A stretch of DNA of 64,000 nucleotides from Plantibacter flavus (GCF_002024505.1 NZ_CP019402.1:1240001-1304000), one strand, 5' to 3'; positions 7,732-16,839 are shown, counted from the first letter of the stretch. The notes: generated by a model not told the origin, from the sequence alone. Made by a program: numbers and translations.

Positions 7732-9314
7732 CAACGACGTCTACTCCCAAGAAGCCGGGAGGTGCACGAGTCGGCGTACAGCGATTCGGCACCTTCCTCT
7801 CCGGCATGGTCATGCCGAACATCGCGGCCTTCATCGCCTGGGGCCTCATCACCGCGTTCTTCATCGCGACCGGCTGGTTCCCGAACGGGATCCTCGGCGG
7901 CTTCGGCAACGCCGACCTCATCGGCTGGCAGGGTGCCGCGACGGCGCTCGCGCAGGCCGACGACGGGACGACCTTCCCGCAGTACGTCGGCCTCGTCGGC
8001 CCGATGATCACGTACCTGCTCCCGCTGCTCATCGCGAACACCGGTGGCCGCATGATCTACGGTGAGCGCGGCGGCGTCGTCGCGTCCATCGCGACCATGG
8101 GTGTCATCGTCGGCAGCGCGATCCCGATGTTCATCGGTGCGATGATCATGGGCCCGCTCGCCGCGTGGCTCATGAAGCAGGTGGACCGGATCTGGGACGG
8201 CAAGATCAAGGCCGGCTTCGAGATGCTGGTCAACAACTTCTCCGCGGGTATCCTCGGGGCCCTCCTCGCCATCGGCGGCTTCTTCGGTATCGCACCGATC
8301 GTCACCGCGCTCAGCAGCTTCCTCGAGGGCATCGTCGACTGGCTCGTCGCCAACTCGCTCCTGCCGATCGCGAGCATCTTCATCGAGCCCGGCAAGATCC
8401 TCTTCCTCAACAACGCCATCAACCACGGTGTGCTGACCCCGCTCGGTGTCCAGCAGTCCGAGGAGACCGGCAAGTCGATCCTGTTCCTCCTCGAGGCGAA
8501 CCCCGGCCCGGGCCTCGGCATCCTGCTCGCGTTCTGCTTCTTCGGCATCGGTCTCGCGAAGGCGTCGGCCCCCGGCGCGGTCATCATCCAGTTCTTCGGT
8601 GGCATCCACGAGATCTACTTCCCGTACGTGCTCATGAAGCCGATGCTGGTCCTGGCCGCGATCGGTGGCGGTATGGCCGGTGTGGCGACGAACGTCGCGT
8701 TCAACACGGGTCTCCGCGCCCCGGCCTCGCCCGGCAGCATCATCGCCGTGCTCATCCAGACTGCTCCCGACAGCTACGTCGGCGTGATCCTGTCGGTCAT
8801 CGTCGCAGCCGCCGTCTCGTTCGCGATCTCCGCGATCATCCTGCGGGCCAGCCGGAAGCGCGACCTCGAGAACGAGAACGCCGGCGACCTCTCGGCCGCC
8901 GTCGCCGCGACCGAAGCCGCCAAGGGCAAGAAGTCGAGCGTGCTCGGCAACCTCTCCGCCGGAAGCGCCGCAGCCGGTGCGGACGTCGTCGACGAGGGCG
9001 TCGTCACGACGCTCGAGCGCGGCCCGATCCGCAACATCGTCTTCGCCTGCGACGCCGGTATGGGTTCGAGTGCGATGGGTGCCTCGGTGCTCCGCAACAA
9101 GATCAAGAAGGCCGGCATCGATGAGATCACCGTCACCAACAAGGCGATCGCGAACCTCGCCGACGACGTCGACCTCGTCATCACCCAGCGCGAGCTGACG
9201 GAGCGCGCGAAGGAGAAGACCCCGAGTGCCGTGCACATGTCGGTCGACAACTTCATGAACTCTCCGAAGTACGACGAAGTGGTGGAGTTGCTCCGCGGAG
9301 AGGGAGCACACTAG
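7728..9314 (+). CDS. mtlA: PTS mannitol-specific EIICB permease
   Basis: Mannitol transporter and phosphotransferase of 528 residues. The N-terminal IIC membrane domain has about eight hydrophobic stretches (from LSGMVMPNIAAFIAWGLITA) and the substrate-binding GIHE-type motif FFGGIHEIYFPYVLMKP. After a charged linker near residue 390 comes the IIB domain with NIVFACDAGMGSSAMGAS and phosphocysteine Cys441. The EIIA domain fused in E. coli MtlA is absent and supplied by mtlF downstream. The start overlaps the ptsI stop as ATGA. A strong hairpin follows the stop, before mtlF. Confidence 0.95.
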   Translation: MTTTSTPKKPGGARVGVQRFGTFLSGMVMPNIAAFIAWGLITAFFIATGWFPNGILGGFGNADLIGWQGAATALAQADDGTTFPQYVGLVGPMITYLLPLLIANTGGRMIYGERGGVVASIATMGVIVGSAIPMFIGAMIMGPLAAWLMKQVDRIWDGKIKAGFEMLVNNFSAGILGALLAIGGFFGIAPIVTALSSFLEGIVDWLVANSLLPIASIFIEPGKILFLNNAINHGVLTPLGVQQSEETGKSILFLLEANPGPGLGILLAFCFFGIGLAKASAPGAVIIQFFGGIHEIYFPYVLMKPMLVLAAIGGGMAGVATNVAFNTGLRAPASPGSIIAVLIQTAPDSYVGVILSVIVAAAVSFAISAIILRASRKRDLENENAGDLSAAVAATEAAKGKKSSVLGNLSAGSAAAGADVVDEGVVTTLERGPIRNIVFACDAGMGSSAMGASVLRNKIKKAGIDEITVTNKAIANLADDVDLVITQRELTERAKEKTPSAVHMSVDNFMNSPKYDEVVELLRGEGAH

Positions 9315-9326
9315 CAACGGAACGAT

Positions 9327-9359
9327 CCCGGGGCGCACGCGAAGGGCGTGCGCCCCGGG
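9327..9359 (+). terminator. Strong hairpin between mtlA and mtlF
   Basis: A perfect 14-bp stem (9327-9340 with 9346-9359) with a 5-base loop, nearly all G and C, lies 12 bases after the mtlA stop. No T-run follows, so it is not a classic intrinsic terminator. It could attenuate transcription or stabilise the upstream mRNA 3' end, giving different amounts of MtlA and MtlF/MtlD. The operon role is inference. Confidence 0.6.
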
Positions 9360-9432
9360 GCTCCATCCACCGCCCTTCACCCGGCTCCGGACCGCACCGG
9401 CGGAGCCCCGCACGACGAATGCAGAGGAAGAC

Positions 9433-9867
9433 ATGTCGCAGGTACTGACCCAGGACCGGATCACCATCGTCACCGGGACGGTGACGCAGGAGGAGGCCAT
9501 CCGCCGCGCTGCCGACGCCCTCGAAGCGGCCGGAGCCGTGACCGACGAGTACTTCGAGGCCATGCTCGCCCGCGAGCAGTCCGTGTCGACCTACATGGGC
9601 AACCTCCTCGCGATCCCGCACGGGACGAACGACGCGAAGGAGGCGGTCCGTGATTCCGCCCTGTCGTTCACCCGCTACGAGACCCCGATCGACTGGGACG
9701 GCGACGAGGTCCGCTTCGTCGTCGGCATCGCCGGCAAGGACGGCGGGCACATGGAGATCCTCTCCAAGATCGCCATCATCTTCTCCGAGGACGACGAGGT
9801 CGCCAAGCTGCTCGCAGCCGAGACGCCCGAGGAGCTCTACGCGCTCCTGAGCGAGGTCAACGAGTGA
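9433..9867 (+). CDS. mtlF: PTS mannitol-specific EIIA protein
   Basis: A 144-residue cytoplasmic EIIA that relays phosphate from HPr to the IIB domain of MtlA. The active histidine is His63 in [10 protein letters not shown], within the EIIA mannitol/fructose fold. A ribosome site AGAGGAAG precedes the ATG at 9433. A 118-base gap holding a hairpin separates it from mtlA. Its TGA overlaps the mtlD ATG by one base, so these two are coupled. Confidence 0.94.
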   Translation: MSQVLTQDRITIVTGTVTQEEAIRRAADALEAAGAVTDEYFEAMLAREQSVSTYMGNLLAIPHGTNDAKEAVRDSALSFTRYETPIDWDGDEVRFVVGIAGKDGGHMEILSKIAIIFSEDDEVAKLLAAETPEELYALLSEVNE

Positions 9868-11021
9868 TGCGAGCCGTCCACTTCGGCGCCGGCAACATCG
9901 GGCGCGGCTTCGTCGGTCTGCTCCTCCACGAGGGCGGCTACGAGGTCGTCTTCGCGGACGTCAACGCCGAGCTCATCGATGCGATCGCCTCGGCCGACAG
10001 CTACACGGTGCACGAGGTGGGCGACGGCGCGAAGGACACGGTCGTCACCGGGTTCCGCGCGATCAACAGCGCCACCGACGAGGAGGCCCTCGTCCAGGAG
10101 ATCGCCGCCGCCGAGGTGGTGACCACCGCCGTCGGGCCGACCATCCTGCGCTTCGTCGCTCCGGTCATCGCGCGTGGGATCGCCGCGCGTCCGGCCGACG
10201 CCGCTCCGCTCGCCGTCATGGCCTGCGAGAACGCGATCAACGCCACCGACCTCCTCGCCACCGAGGTGCGCCAGGCGGTCGGCGACGAGGCCTGGGCGTC
10301 GCTTTCGGCCCGAGCCGTGTTCGCGAACACGGCCGTGGACCGCATCGTCCCGGGCCAGCCCGCCGGGCAGGGCATCGACGTGACCGTCGAGACCTTCTAC
10401 GAGTGGGCCATCGAGACCCCGGCGTTCAACGGCTCCCTGCCGTCGATCCCCGGTGCCCACTTCGTCGAGGAGCTCGCGCCGTACATCGAGCGGAAGCTCT
10501 TCACCGTGAACACCGGCCACGCCTCCGTCGCCTACTTCGGTGCGCGCGCCGGTATCGGGACCATCGCCGAAGCGCTCGCCGAGCCGTCGATCGCCGCGGC
10601 CGTCGGCGCGGTGCTGGAGGAGACCTCCGCGCTGCTCGTCGCCAAGCACGGGCTCGACGTCGACGCGCAACGCGAGTACCGCGAGACGATCCTCCGTCGC
10701 TTCGCGAACGTGCACCTGCCCGACACCGTGGAGCGCGTCGGTCGGCAGCCGTTGCGCAAGCTGAGCCGGACCGAGCGGTTCATCGGGCCCGCCGCAGAAC
10801 TGGCGGAGCGCGGCATGGCCCACGACGCACTCGTCTCGGCCATCGGTGCCGCGCTCGAGTTCGACGTCGCCGACGACGAGCAGAGTGTCCACCTGCAGGC
10901 GAAGCTCCACGAGCTCGCGCCGGGCATCTTCGTCGAGGAGGTCACCGGCCTCGCTCCCGAGCACCCGCTGGCTCCCGCGGTGCTCGCGCAGGTCGTCGCC
11001 CGACAGGCATCGCTCGCGTAA
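9867..11021 (+). CDS. mtlD: Mannitol-1-phosphate 5-dehydrogenase
   Basis: Oxidises mannitol-1-phosphate to fructose-6-phosphate with NAD. It has 384 residues, the usual size. The N-terminal Rossmann loop is [13 protein letters not shown]. Family blocks [21 protein letters not shown] and [15 protein letters not shown] are present. The ATG at 9867 overlaps the mtlF stop; a GTG one codon upstream is also possible. It is the last gene of the mannitol operon, which together imports, phosphorylates and oxidises mannitol. Confidence 0.95.
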   Translation: MRAVHFGAGNIGRGFVGLLLHEGGYEVVFADVNAELIDAIASADSYTVHEVGDGAKDTVVTGFRAINSATDEEALVQEIAAAEVVTTAVGPTILRFVAPVIARGIAARPADAAPLAVMACENAINATDLLATEVRQAVGDEAWASLSARAVFANTAVDRIVPGQPAGQGIDVTVETFYEWAIETPAFNGSLPSIPGAHFVEELAPYIERKLFTVNTGHASVAYFGARAGIGTIAEALAEPSIAAAVGAVLEETSALLVAKHGLDVDAQREYRETILRRFANVHLPDTVERVGRQPLRKLSRTERFIGPAAELAERGMAHDALVSAIGAALEFDVADDEQSVHLQAKLHELAPGIFVEEVTGLAPEHPLAPAVLAQVVARQASLA

Positions 11022-11022
11022 C

Positions 11023-11165
11023 GCCCTTCGACAGGCTCAGGGACCGGGATCCGTCTGGACCCTGAGCCTGTCGCCGTTCCGGCCGCTTCCGGCCCCTGGG
11101 CCCGCCTCCGGCCGCCCGTCGTCGGTCCCTGAGCCGGCCTCCGGTCCCTGAGCCTGTCGAAGGGC
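11023..11165. repeat. 23-bp perfect inverted repeat filling the mtlD / FAD-oxidase junction
   Basis: Two exact reverse-complement copies of a 23-base unit (11023-11045 and 11143-11165) bracket about 97 bases. The unit contains CTTCGACAGGCTCAGGG and its complement CCCTGAGCCTGTCGAAG. A further partial copy (ACCCTGAGCCTGTCG) starts at 11059 and another (GTCCCTGAGCC) at 11123. The block lies between two converging genes, so it can act as a bidirectional terminator-like cruciform or be a REP-type dispersed repeat. Confidence 0.75.
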
Positions 11166-11166
11166 C

Positions 11167-12528
11167 TCAGAACATCTTGCCCGGGTTGAGGAGGTTCTCG
11201 GGGTCGAAGAGCCGCTTGATCCCGTGCTGGAGCGCGAGCTGATCCTCGCCGAGCTCGTCGCCGAGCCAGCGCTTCTTGAGCAGGCCGATGCCGTGCTCGC
11301 CGGTGAGGGTGCCGCCGAGCCGCAGCGCCGTGGTGAAGAGGTCGTCGGCGGCCTGCCAGATGAGGTCGGGTACCTCGACACCCTCGAAGACGAAGTTCGG
11401 GTGGAGGTTGCCGTCGCCCGCGTGCGCGACCGTCGGGATGGAGATGCCGTAGCGGCGCTCGATCTCGCCGATCGCCGTGAACATCGCCGCCAACTGGCTG
11501 CGGGGGACCGACACGTCCTCGATGAGCGGGGTGCCGAACTGCTCGAGCGAGGGATGCAGGGCGCGGCGGACGGCCAACAGGTGCTCACCCGTCGCGTGGT
11601 CGGTGGACATCTCGGCACGCCCGCCGCCGGCGTGGAGCGCCTCGAGGATCGCGGCGGCCTCCGCCTCGGCGTTCGGGCCGTCGGTCTGGATCACGACGTG
11701 CGCCTCTCCGCTGTTCGGGATCGGCAGCTGCAGGTAGCGGTGCACGGCGACGAGCGCGACGGGGTCGAGCAGCTCCATGATCGACGGCTGGATACCGGAT
11801 GCGGTGACGGCGGCGGTGGCCTCCGCGGCCGAGACGACACTGGGGAAGTACCCGGCGATGGTCGCGACGGTGCCCGGCGTCACGCGACGGATGCGGACGG
11901 TCGCCTCGACGATGACGCCGAGGACGCCCTCGGATCCGACCATGAGACTCGTGAGGTCGAGGCCGGTGACCCCCTTCACGCTCCGGTGCCCGACGCTGAT
12001 GAGCCGTCCGTCGGCCAGGACGACCTTGAGGGCGAGGACGGCGTCGCGCGTCACGCCGTACTTGGCACAGAGCAGGCCACCGGCACCGGTCGCGATGTTC
12101 CCACCGACGGTCGAGATCGCGCGGCTCGCCGGGTCGGGCGCGAACCAGAGCCCCCTGGCGAGCAGGAGGTCGTTGAAGGCGCCGTTGATGATGCCCGGTT
12201 CGACCACCGCGAGGAGGTCGGGTTCGTTGATCTCCAGGACGCGCTGCATCTCGAGCGTCGACAGGACGATCTCGCCCGCGCCGCCGAGTGCGCCGCCGGC
12301 CAGTCCGGTACCGGCGCCGCGCGTCACGACCGGCGTCCCCGTCGCGGTGGCGATCCGCATGACCGTCTGGACGTCCTCGATGGAGCGTGCGGAGACCACG
12401 GCGATGGGTGGGGCGTCGGACACGTGACCCGACTTGTCGGACCGTGCGTCCGCGAGGACGGCGTCCGTCGTCGAGACCGCGTCGCCGAGGGCGTCACGGA
12501 GGGCGTCGAGGACGGTCGGCGTCGTCAT
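11167..12528 (-). CDS. FAD-linked oxidase, GlcD / D-lactate dehydrogenase-like
   Basis: A 453-residue flavoprotein of the vanillyl-alcohol-oxidase family. The N-terminal FAD-binding domain shows PIAVVSARSIEDVQ and the diphosphate-contacting VVTRGAGTGLAGG. The C-terminal cap domain carries PTVAHAGDGNLHPNF and the signature TGEHGIGLLKKRW. It probably oxidises a 2-hydroxyacid such as glycolate or D-lactate to the keto acid; the exact substrate cannot be read from sequence. The ATG at 12528 overlaps the nagA stop as ATGA. This makes it the third gene of a coupled unit with the membrane protein and nagA, an unusual partner for amino-sugar catabolism. Confidence 0.88.
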   Translation of the reverse strand: MTTPTVLDALRDALGDAVSTTDAVLADARSDKSGHVSDAPPIAVVSARSIEDVQTVMRIATATGTPVVTRGAGTGLAGGALGGAGEIVLSTLEMQRVLEINEPDLLAVVEPGIINGAFNDLLLARGLWFAPDPASRAISTVGGNIATGAGGLLCAKYGVTRDAVLALKVVLADGRLISVGHRSVKGVTGLDLTSLMVGSEGVLGVIVEATVRIRRVTPGTVATIAGYFPSVVSAAEATAAVTASGIQPSIMELLDPVALVAVHRYLQLPIPNSGEAHVVIQTDGPNAEAEAAAILEALHAGGGRAEMSTDHATGEHLLAVRRALHPSLEQFGTPLIEDVSVPRSQLAAMFTAIGEIERRYGISIPTVAHAGDGNLHPNFVFEGVEVPDLIWQAADDLFTTALRLGGTLTGEHGIGLLKKRWLGDELGEDQLALQHGIKRLFDPENLLNPGKMF

Positions 12529-13679
12529 CGCGGCAGGGCTGATCCGTCGGCCCAGACCGCCTGGACGTTCCACTGGTGGTCGAGGAGGACGGCGTCCGCG
12601 GCGTATCCCGGGGCCAGTCGTCCGAAGCGGTCGGCGAGGCCGAGGACACGGGCCGGGGTGCTCGTGAGCGCACCGACCGCCGCGTCCGCCGCGACACCAC
12701 TGGTGATGGCGAGTCGGAGCGCCCGGTCGAGCGTCAGCGTCGAGCCGGCGATCGAGTCGCCTTCCACGAGCCGCGCCAGACCGTCGGTCACCTGGACCTC
12801 GAGCGCTCCCAGCAGGTAACGGCCGTCGGAGGAACCGGCTGCGGCCATCGCGTCGGTGATGAGTGCGACGCGGCCCGGGGCCTGCTCGAAGGCGAGCTTG
12901 GCGACGTCCGGGTGCACGTGTTCGCCGTCGAGGATGAGCTCGACCGTGACCCGCTCGTCGGCGAAGGAGGCGATGATCGGTCCGGGCGCACGGTGGTGGA
13001 TCCCGTTCATCGCGTTGAACACGTGGGTGACGAGTCGGGCACCGAGATCGAACGCCGTCTTCGTCAGTGCCTCATCGGCGTCGGTGTGACCCACGGCGAC
13101 GATGACGCCGGCCTCGACGAGGACCTGGATCGCCTCGAGGGCGTTCGGCAGCTCAGGGGCGATCGTGATCTGCCGGAGCGTGCCTCGGCTCGCGTCGATG
13201 AGGCGTTCGACGACGGCCGGGCTCGGGTCGATGAGCGCCCCGGGGTCGTGTGCGCCCTTCTTGGCCGGTGAGAGGAACGGACCTTCGAGGTGGGCTCCGA
13301 GGACCAGCGGATCCTCGGCGACGAGGTCGGCGATCCCCTCGAGACTCGCGACGAGGGCGTCGACCGGGTTCGACACGAGACTGATGAGCGTCCTCGTGGT
13401 CCCGTGCGCCCGGTGCACCGCGAGCGCGCGCCCGATGGCGTCGCGTCCGTCGTCGAAGGATGAACCGCCGCCGCCGTGGACGTGGAGGTCGATGAACCCC
13501 GGCGTGAGGTGGCCGCCGAGTGCGTCGAGGACGGATGCGTCGTCGCCGACGGGGAGGGACCGCCAGTCGTCGCCGGTACCGGTGGAGCGGATGACACCGT
13601 CGACCGCGTGCAGCCAGAAGGCGTCCTGGTGGCCGTCGACGTCGACCTTGGTGGCGGAGTGGATCAGGAGCTCGGTCAT
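12525..13679 (-). CDS. nagA: N-acetylglucosamine-6-phosphate deacetylase
   Basis: Amidohydrolase of 384 residues that removes the acetyl group from GlcNAc-6-phosphate, providing the substrate of NagB. Visible motifs are the metal site GFIDLHVHGGGG (His66, His68), HLEGPFLSPAKKGAH, TPMRH-region metal ligands, LVTHVFNAMNG, and the catalytic Asp276 in ALITDAMAAAG. The start at 13679 overlaps the stop of the upstream membrane-protein gene as ATGA, and its own stop overlaps the FAD-oxidase start. The open frame continues further upstream but has no family similarity there. Confidence 0.94.
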   Translation of the reverse strand: MTELLIHSATKVDVDGHQDAFWLHAVDGVIRSTGTGDDWRSLPVGDDASVLDALGGHLTPGFIDLHVHGGGGSSFDDGRDAIGRALAVHRAHGTTRTLISLVSNPVDALVASLEGIADLVAEDPLVLGAHLEGPFLSPAKKGAHDPGALIDPSPAVVERLIDASRGTLRQITIAPELPNALEAIQVLVEAGVIVAVGHTDADEALTKTAFDLGARLVTHVFNAMNGIHHRAPGPIIASFADERVTVELILDGEHVHPDVAKLAFEQAPGRVALITDAMAAAGSSDGRYLLGALEVQVTDGLARLVEGDSIAGSTLTLDRALRLAITSGVAADAAVGALTSTPARVLGLADRFGRLAPGYAADAVLLDHQWNVQAVWADGSALPR

Positions 13680-14035
13680 GCGAGCTGCTTCCGGCCGCGG
13701 ATGACACCACTGGCCACGGCGACCACGGCGAAGACGGTCGCGATGATCGGCTGCCCGAGGTGCAACCAGGCGAGCGCCGCCGCCGCGAAGATGAGGAGCT
13801 CGACGACCGCCTGGCCGTAGAGGTCGATGCGGATCACGGCGCGCGGCGAGAGGAACAGCGCCCAGAGGATGATCGCCACGACCGGCGCGGCGATCCCGAC
13901 GACCACGTTCAGGGGGAACGGCCACACCGCGACGCCCCAGAAGCCGAGCGAGAAGAAGGCGAAGAGTTCGAGGAAGAACCGCAGGATCTCGTTGGGGCCG
14001 ATCTTCACATCGGCGGGAGTTCGTTCAGACACCAC
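13676..14035 (-). CDS. YrdB/DUF2568-like small membrane protein
   Basis: About 119 residues with four predicted membrane helices; it resembles the YrdB/DUF2568 family of unknown function. Segments such as ILRFFLELFAFFSLGFWG and the RGRKQLA tail fit that family. The start is a GTG at 14035 with a second GTG one codon later. It overlaps nagA by four bases and lies 37 bases after purU on the same strand. No function can be stated. Confidence 0.72.
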   Translation of the reverse strand: MVSERTPADVKIGPNEILRFFLELFAFFSLGFWGVAVWPFPLNVVVGIAAPVVAIILWALFLSPRAVIRIDLYGQAVVELLIFAAAALAWLHLGQPIIATVFAVVAVASGVIRGRKQLA

Positions 14036-14072
14036 ACGATTCTACGGCGCGTGGCCGCGAGCCCGCTCCGGG

Positions 14073-14969
14073 TCAGCGGAAGATGATCGTGCGCGCCCCG
14101 TCGAGGAGGACGCGGTCCTCGGCGAACCACTTCACCGCCTGGGTGAGGGTGCGGCTCTCCTCGTCCTGACCGATGGCGACGAGCTCCGCGGGGGAGCGGG
14201 AGTGGTCCACGCGGACGACGTTCTGCTCGATGATCGGTCCCTCGTCGAGGTCGCTCGTCACGAAGTGCGCGGTCGCACCGATGAGCTTGACGCCGCGCGC
14301 GTGCGCCTGCTTGTACGGGTTCGCGCCCTTGAAACCGGGCAGGAAGGAGTGGTGGATGTTAATGGCGCGACCGGCGAGGCGCTCGCAGAGCTCGGGGGAC
14401 AGGATCTGCATGTACCTCGCGAGGACGACGAGCTCGATGTCGTGCTCCTCGACGGCCTCGACGACCCTGGCCTCGAACGCCGCCTTCGAGGCTGCGTCCG
14501 TCACGGGCAGCGCCTCGAAGGGCACGCCGTAGAAGGAGGCGAGATCGCGGAGCGAACCGTGGTTGCTGAGCACGAGGGGGATCTCGACCGGGAGCTGGCC
14601 GGCCCGCTGGCGGAAGAGCAGGTCGTTGACGCAGTGTGCCGCCGTCGAGGCCAGGACGAGCGTCCGGAGCGGGCGACCGACGACGTCGAGCCGCCACTGG
14701 AGGCCGTACCGCTCGACGACCGGTGCGATGGCCGCCTCGAAGCGCTCGCGCGAGACCGCAGCCTCGACCTGGAGCCGCATGAAGAACCGCCCGGTGTCAT
14801 CGCTCGAGAACTGCTGGCTCTCGGTGATGTTGCCGTCGGCCTCGACGATCGCACCGCTGATCGCATGCACGATACCGGGCCGGTCCTCGCAGATGATCGA
14901 GAGCACCCAGTGGACGGAGCGCTCGTGCGTGGTCGATGGCACAGCGGAGGGATCGGTCGAGTTCGTCAC
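14073..14969 (-). CDS. purU: Formyltetrahydrofolate deformylase
   Basis: Hydrolyses 10-formyl-tetrahydrofolate to formate and tetrahydrofolate, balancing one-carbon pools and supplying formate for purine synthesis. It has 298 residues. An N-terminal ACT domain (VLSIICEDRPGIVHAISGAI) is followed by a formyl-transferase fold with NIHHSFLPGFKGANPYKQA and GATAHFVTSDLDEGPIIEQ. These contain the catalytic His and Asp of the family. It lies upstream of the membrane protein-nagA genes. glyA and folD, also folate enzymes, are about 6 kb away. Confidence 0.94.
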   Translation of the reverse strand: MTNSTDPSAVPSTTHERSVHWVLSIICEDRPGIVHAISGAIVEADGNITESQQFSSDDTGRFFMRLQVEAAVSRERFEAAIAPVVERYGLQWRLDVVGRPLRTLVLASTAAHCVNDLLFRQRAGQLPVEIPLVLSNHGSLRDLASFYGVPFEALPVTDAASKAAFEARVVEAVEEHDIELVVLARYMQILSPELCERLAGRAINIHHSFLPGFKGANPYKQAHARGVKLIGATAHFVTSDLDEGPIIEQNVVRVDHSRSPAELVAIGQDEESRTLTQAVKWFAEDRVLLDGARTIIFR

Positions 14970-14996
14970 CGACTCAGGTTACCGGGACCCGACCGC

Positions 14997-15389
14997 TCAC
15001 GCCGCAGGGACGGACCGCTCGTCGACGAGGTCGGCGTGGGAGGACTGCCGCAGGTACGACCGAACCGTCTCACGGCTCTGCCGCAGGCAGTCGATGCGGG
15101 CGTCGATCGAGGCGATCTGCGCATGGAGCGACTCGGCCGTCGCGCGGGAGCAGTCGGGCACGGCACGCGAGGTGCGCGCGTCGTCGAGATCGAGGACCAC
15201 GCGCACGAGACGGGTCGTGAGCCCCGCGTCGAACAGGTTGTCGACCGTGACGACGTGGTCGATCGCGGACGGTTCGTACTCGTCGGGCGCGTGCGACGCG
15301 CGCACGGGCGCCAGGAGTCCCTCCTCCTCGTAGGAGCGGAGCCGGGTGGCCGGGACACCCGTTCGTTCAGCGAGTTCTGCAATGCGCAT
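14997..15389 (-). CDS. MerR-family transcriptional regulator
   Basis: A 130-residue one-component regulator. The N-terminal winged helix reads MRIAELAERTGVPATRLRSY followed by EEEGLL, and a dimerising helix fills the C-terminal half (residues about 80-120). The usual MerR RYYE box is RSYE here. Two cysteines (in PDCSRA and DCLRQS) lie in the effector region, but no known metal-binding pattern stands out. The ATG at 15389 is chosen because similarity begins there. It is divergent to an MFS exporter gene, its probable target; the inducer is unknown. Confidence 0.85.
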   Translation of the reverse strand: MRIAELAERTGVPATRLRSYEEEGLLAPVRASHAPDEYEPSAIDHVVTVDNLFDAGLTTRLVRVVLDLDDARTSRAVPDCSRATAESLHAQIASIDARIDCLRQSRETVRSYLRQSSHADLVDERSVPAA

Positions 15390-15573
15390 GAGCGGCCTCT
15401 CTGTCACCTTCACGTCAGCTGCAACGTCGGATCGAGCCCTGCGCATTCCCGGCCTCGGGTAGACTCGTCCGCGGTCGCCGGATGTCGGTTGACCCTGGGC
15501 GCGCACATCAGCGCGTAGACGAACTCGTCCGCCACGTCCGCCGACGAGTGAACGCCATCGTTGGAGCAATCCG

Positions 15574-16800
15574 ATGACCTCCTCTTCGCCCTCCTCGGCG
15601 CGCGCCGCCGAACCCACCAAGCCGTCGTCACCGCCGTTCCCCTGGGTCGGCCTGATCGCGCTCGCGGCGGGCACCTTCCTCTCCGTCACCGGCGAGATGA
15701 TCCCGACCGGCCTCCTCCCGGAGATGAGCGCCTCGCTCGGCGTCACCGAGTCGCAGATTGGGCTCCTCGTCAGCGTGTTCGCGTTCACGGTGGTGCTGTC
15801 CAGCACCGCGCTCATCCACCTCACCAGGCGTGTGCCGCGACACGCGTTGCTCGTGGCCGTCATCGTCGTCCTCGGCGTGAGCACCGGTCTCGGCGCGCTC
15901 GCCCCGAACTACGAACTCCTCGTCGCCACCCGGGTGCTCGGCGGGCTCGCCCATGGTGTCTTCTGGGCGGTCGTCGGCGCGTACGCCGGTCACCTGGTCC
16001 CGAAGGAACAGCTCGCCCGTGCCGTGTCCGTGACGATCGCCGGAGGCACGCTCGCCTTCGTCCTCGGCGTCCCGCTCAGCACCGCGCTCGGGCACGCGCT
16101 CGGCTGGCGCCTCGCGTTCGGCGTGCTCGCCGCAGCCATGCTCCTCGGCGCCGTCGTCGTGTGGTGGAAGCTGCCGCCCGTCGGTCGGGAGGAGTCGCAC
16201 GCGGCAGCCTCGGGTGCGACGGGCCGTGATCCGAGCGTCATCCCGGTCGCGATCGTCTGCATCGCGGTCGGCGTCATCATGGCGGGCCATTACGCGTTCT
16301 ACACCTACATCGCACCGTTCCTCATCGGCGAGGTCGGTGTCCCGGCCGGCCAGCTCAGCATCCTCCTCCTCGTCTACGGCGTCGCAGGCGCGATCGGCCT
16401 CATCCTCACCGGCAGCGTCTTCGCGAGGCGTGCGACCACCGGCCTGTTCGTCGCCCTGACCGTGTCTGCCGCCATGGTGAGCGTCCTCGCCCTCTCAGCA
16501 GGGTGGCTTCCGGGCGCACTCGTCGCGTTCTTCCTCTGGGGGACGGCCTTCGGCATGCTGCCGCCGCTCATGCAGACGCGCCTCCTGCACGCGGCGAGCC
16601 CGCGCATCCGCGACACCGCGAACGCGTTCTACACGACCGCGTTCAACACGGGTATCGGTGGCGGTTCGGCGCTCGGCGCGTTGCTCCTCGCCGAGATCGG
16701 TCTCGGCGTGCTGCCGTGGGTGTACGTGTGCCTCGCCGTGGTCGCGACCTCGCTCCTCGCGGCGGACGTGCTGCGCACCCGCAGGCGCGAGTCGGTCTGA
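15574..16800 (+). CDS. MFS transporter, drug/sugar exporter type (DHA1-like, 12 TM)
   Basis: A 408-residue major facilitator with twelve hydrophobic segments. The first helix carries GTFLSVTGEMIPTGLLPEMS, characteristic of the AraJ/NepI/PbuE-like DHA1 exporters, and loop 4-5 has the pattern VLGGLAHGVFWAVVGAYAG. The C-terminal half includes the FFLWGTAFGMLPPLMQTR segment. These proteins export sugars, nucleosides or drugs; the substrate is not determinable here. A divergent MerR gene shares the 184-base upstream region and likely controls it. Confidence 0.87.
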   Translation: MTSSSPSSARAAEPTKPSSPPFPWVGLIALAAGTFLSVTGEMIPTGLLPEMSASLGVTESQIGLLVSVFAFTVVLSSTALIHLTRRVPRHALLVAVIVVLGVSTGLGALAPNYELLVATRVLGGLAHGVFWAVVGAYAGHLVPKEQLARAVSVTIAGGTLAFVLGVPLSTALGHALGWRLAFGVLAAAMLLGAVVVWWKLPPVGREESHAAASGATGRDPSVIPVAIVCIAVGVIMAGHYAFYTYIAPFLIGEVGVPAGQLSILLLVYGVAGAIGLILTGSVFARRATTGLFVALTVSAAMVSVLALSAGWLPGALVAFFLWGTAFGMLPPLMQTRLLHAASPRIRDTANAFYTTAFNTGIGGGSALGALLLAEIGLGVLPWVYVCLAVVATSLLAADVLRTRRRESV

Positions 16801-16839
16801 TCGAGCCCGAGCCGTTGCGGACGCGCTCAGCGTGACCGT

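Noticed and set aside
7593..9563. 656-codon minus-strand open frame across mtlA
   Set aside because: Shadow of mtlA; its translation is rich in Arg, Asp, Glu and Val without any recognisable motif.
15390..15573. MerR-type promoter with 19-bp spacer between the MerR gene and the MFS gene
   Set aside because: TTGACC at 15489 is followed by only a weak CGTAGA at the right distance and no clear dyad, so I could not support it.
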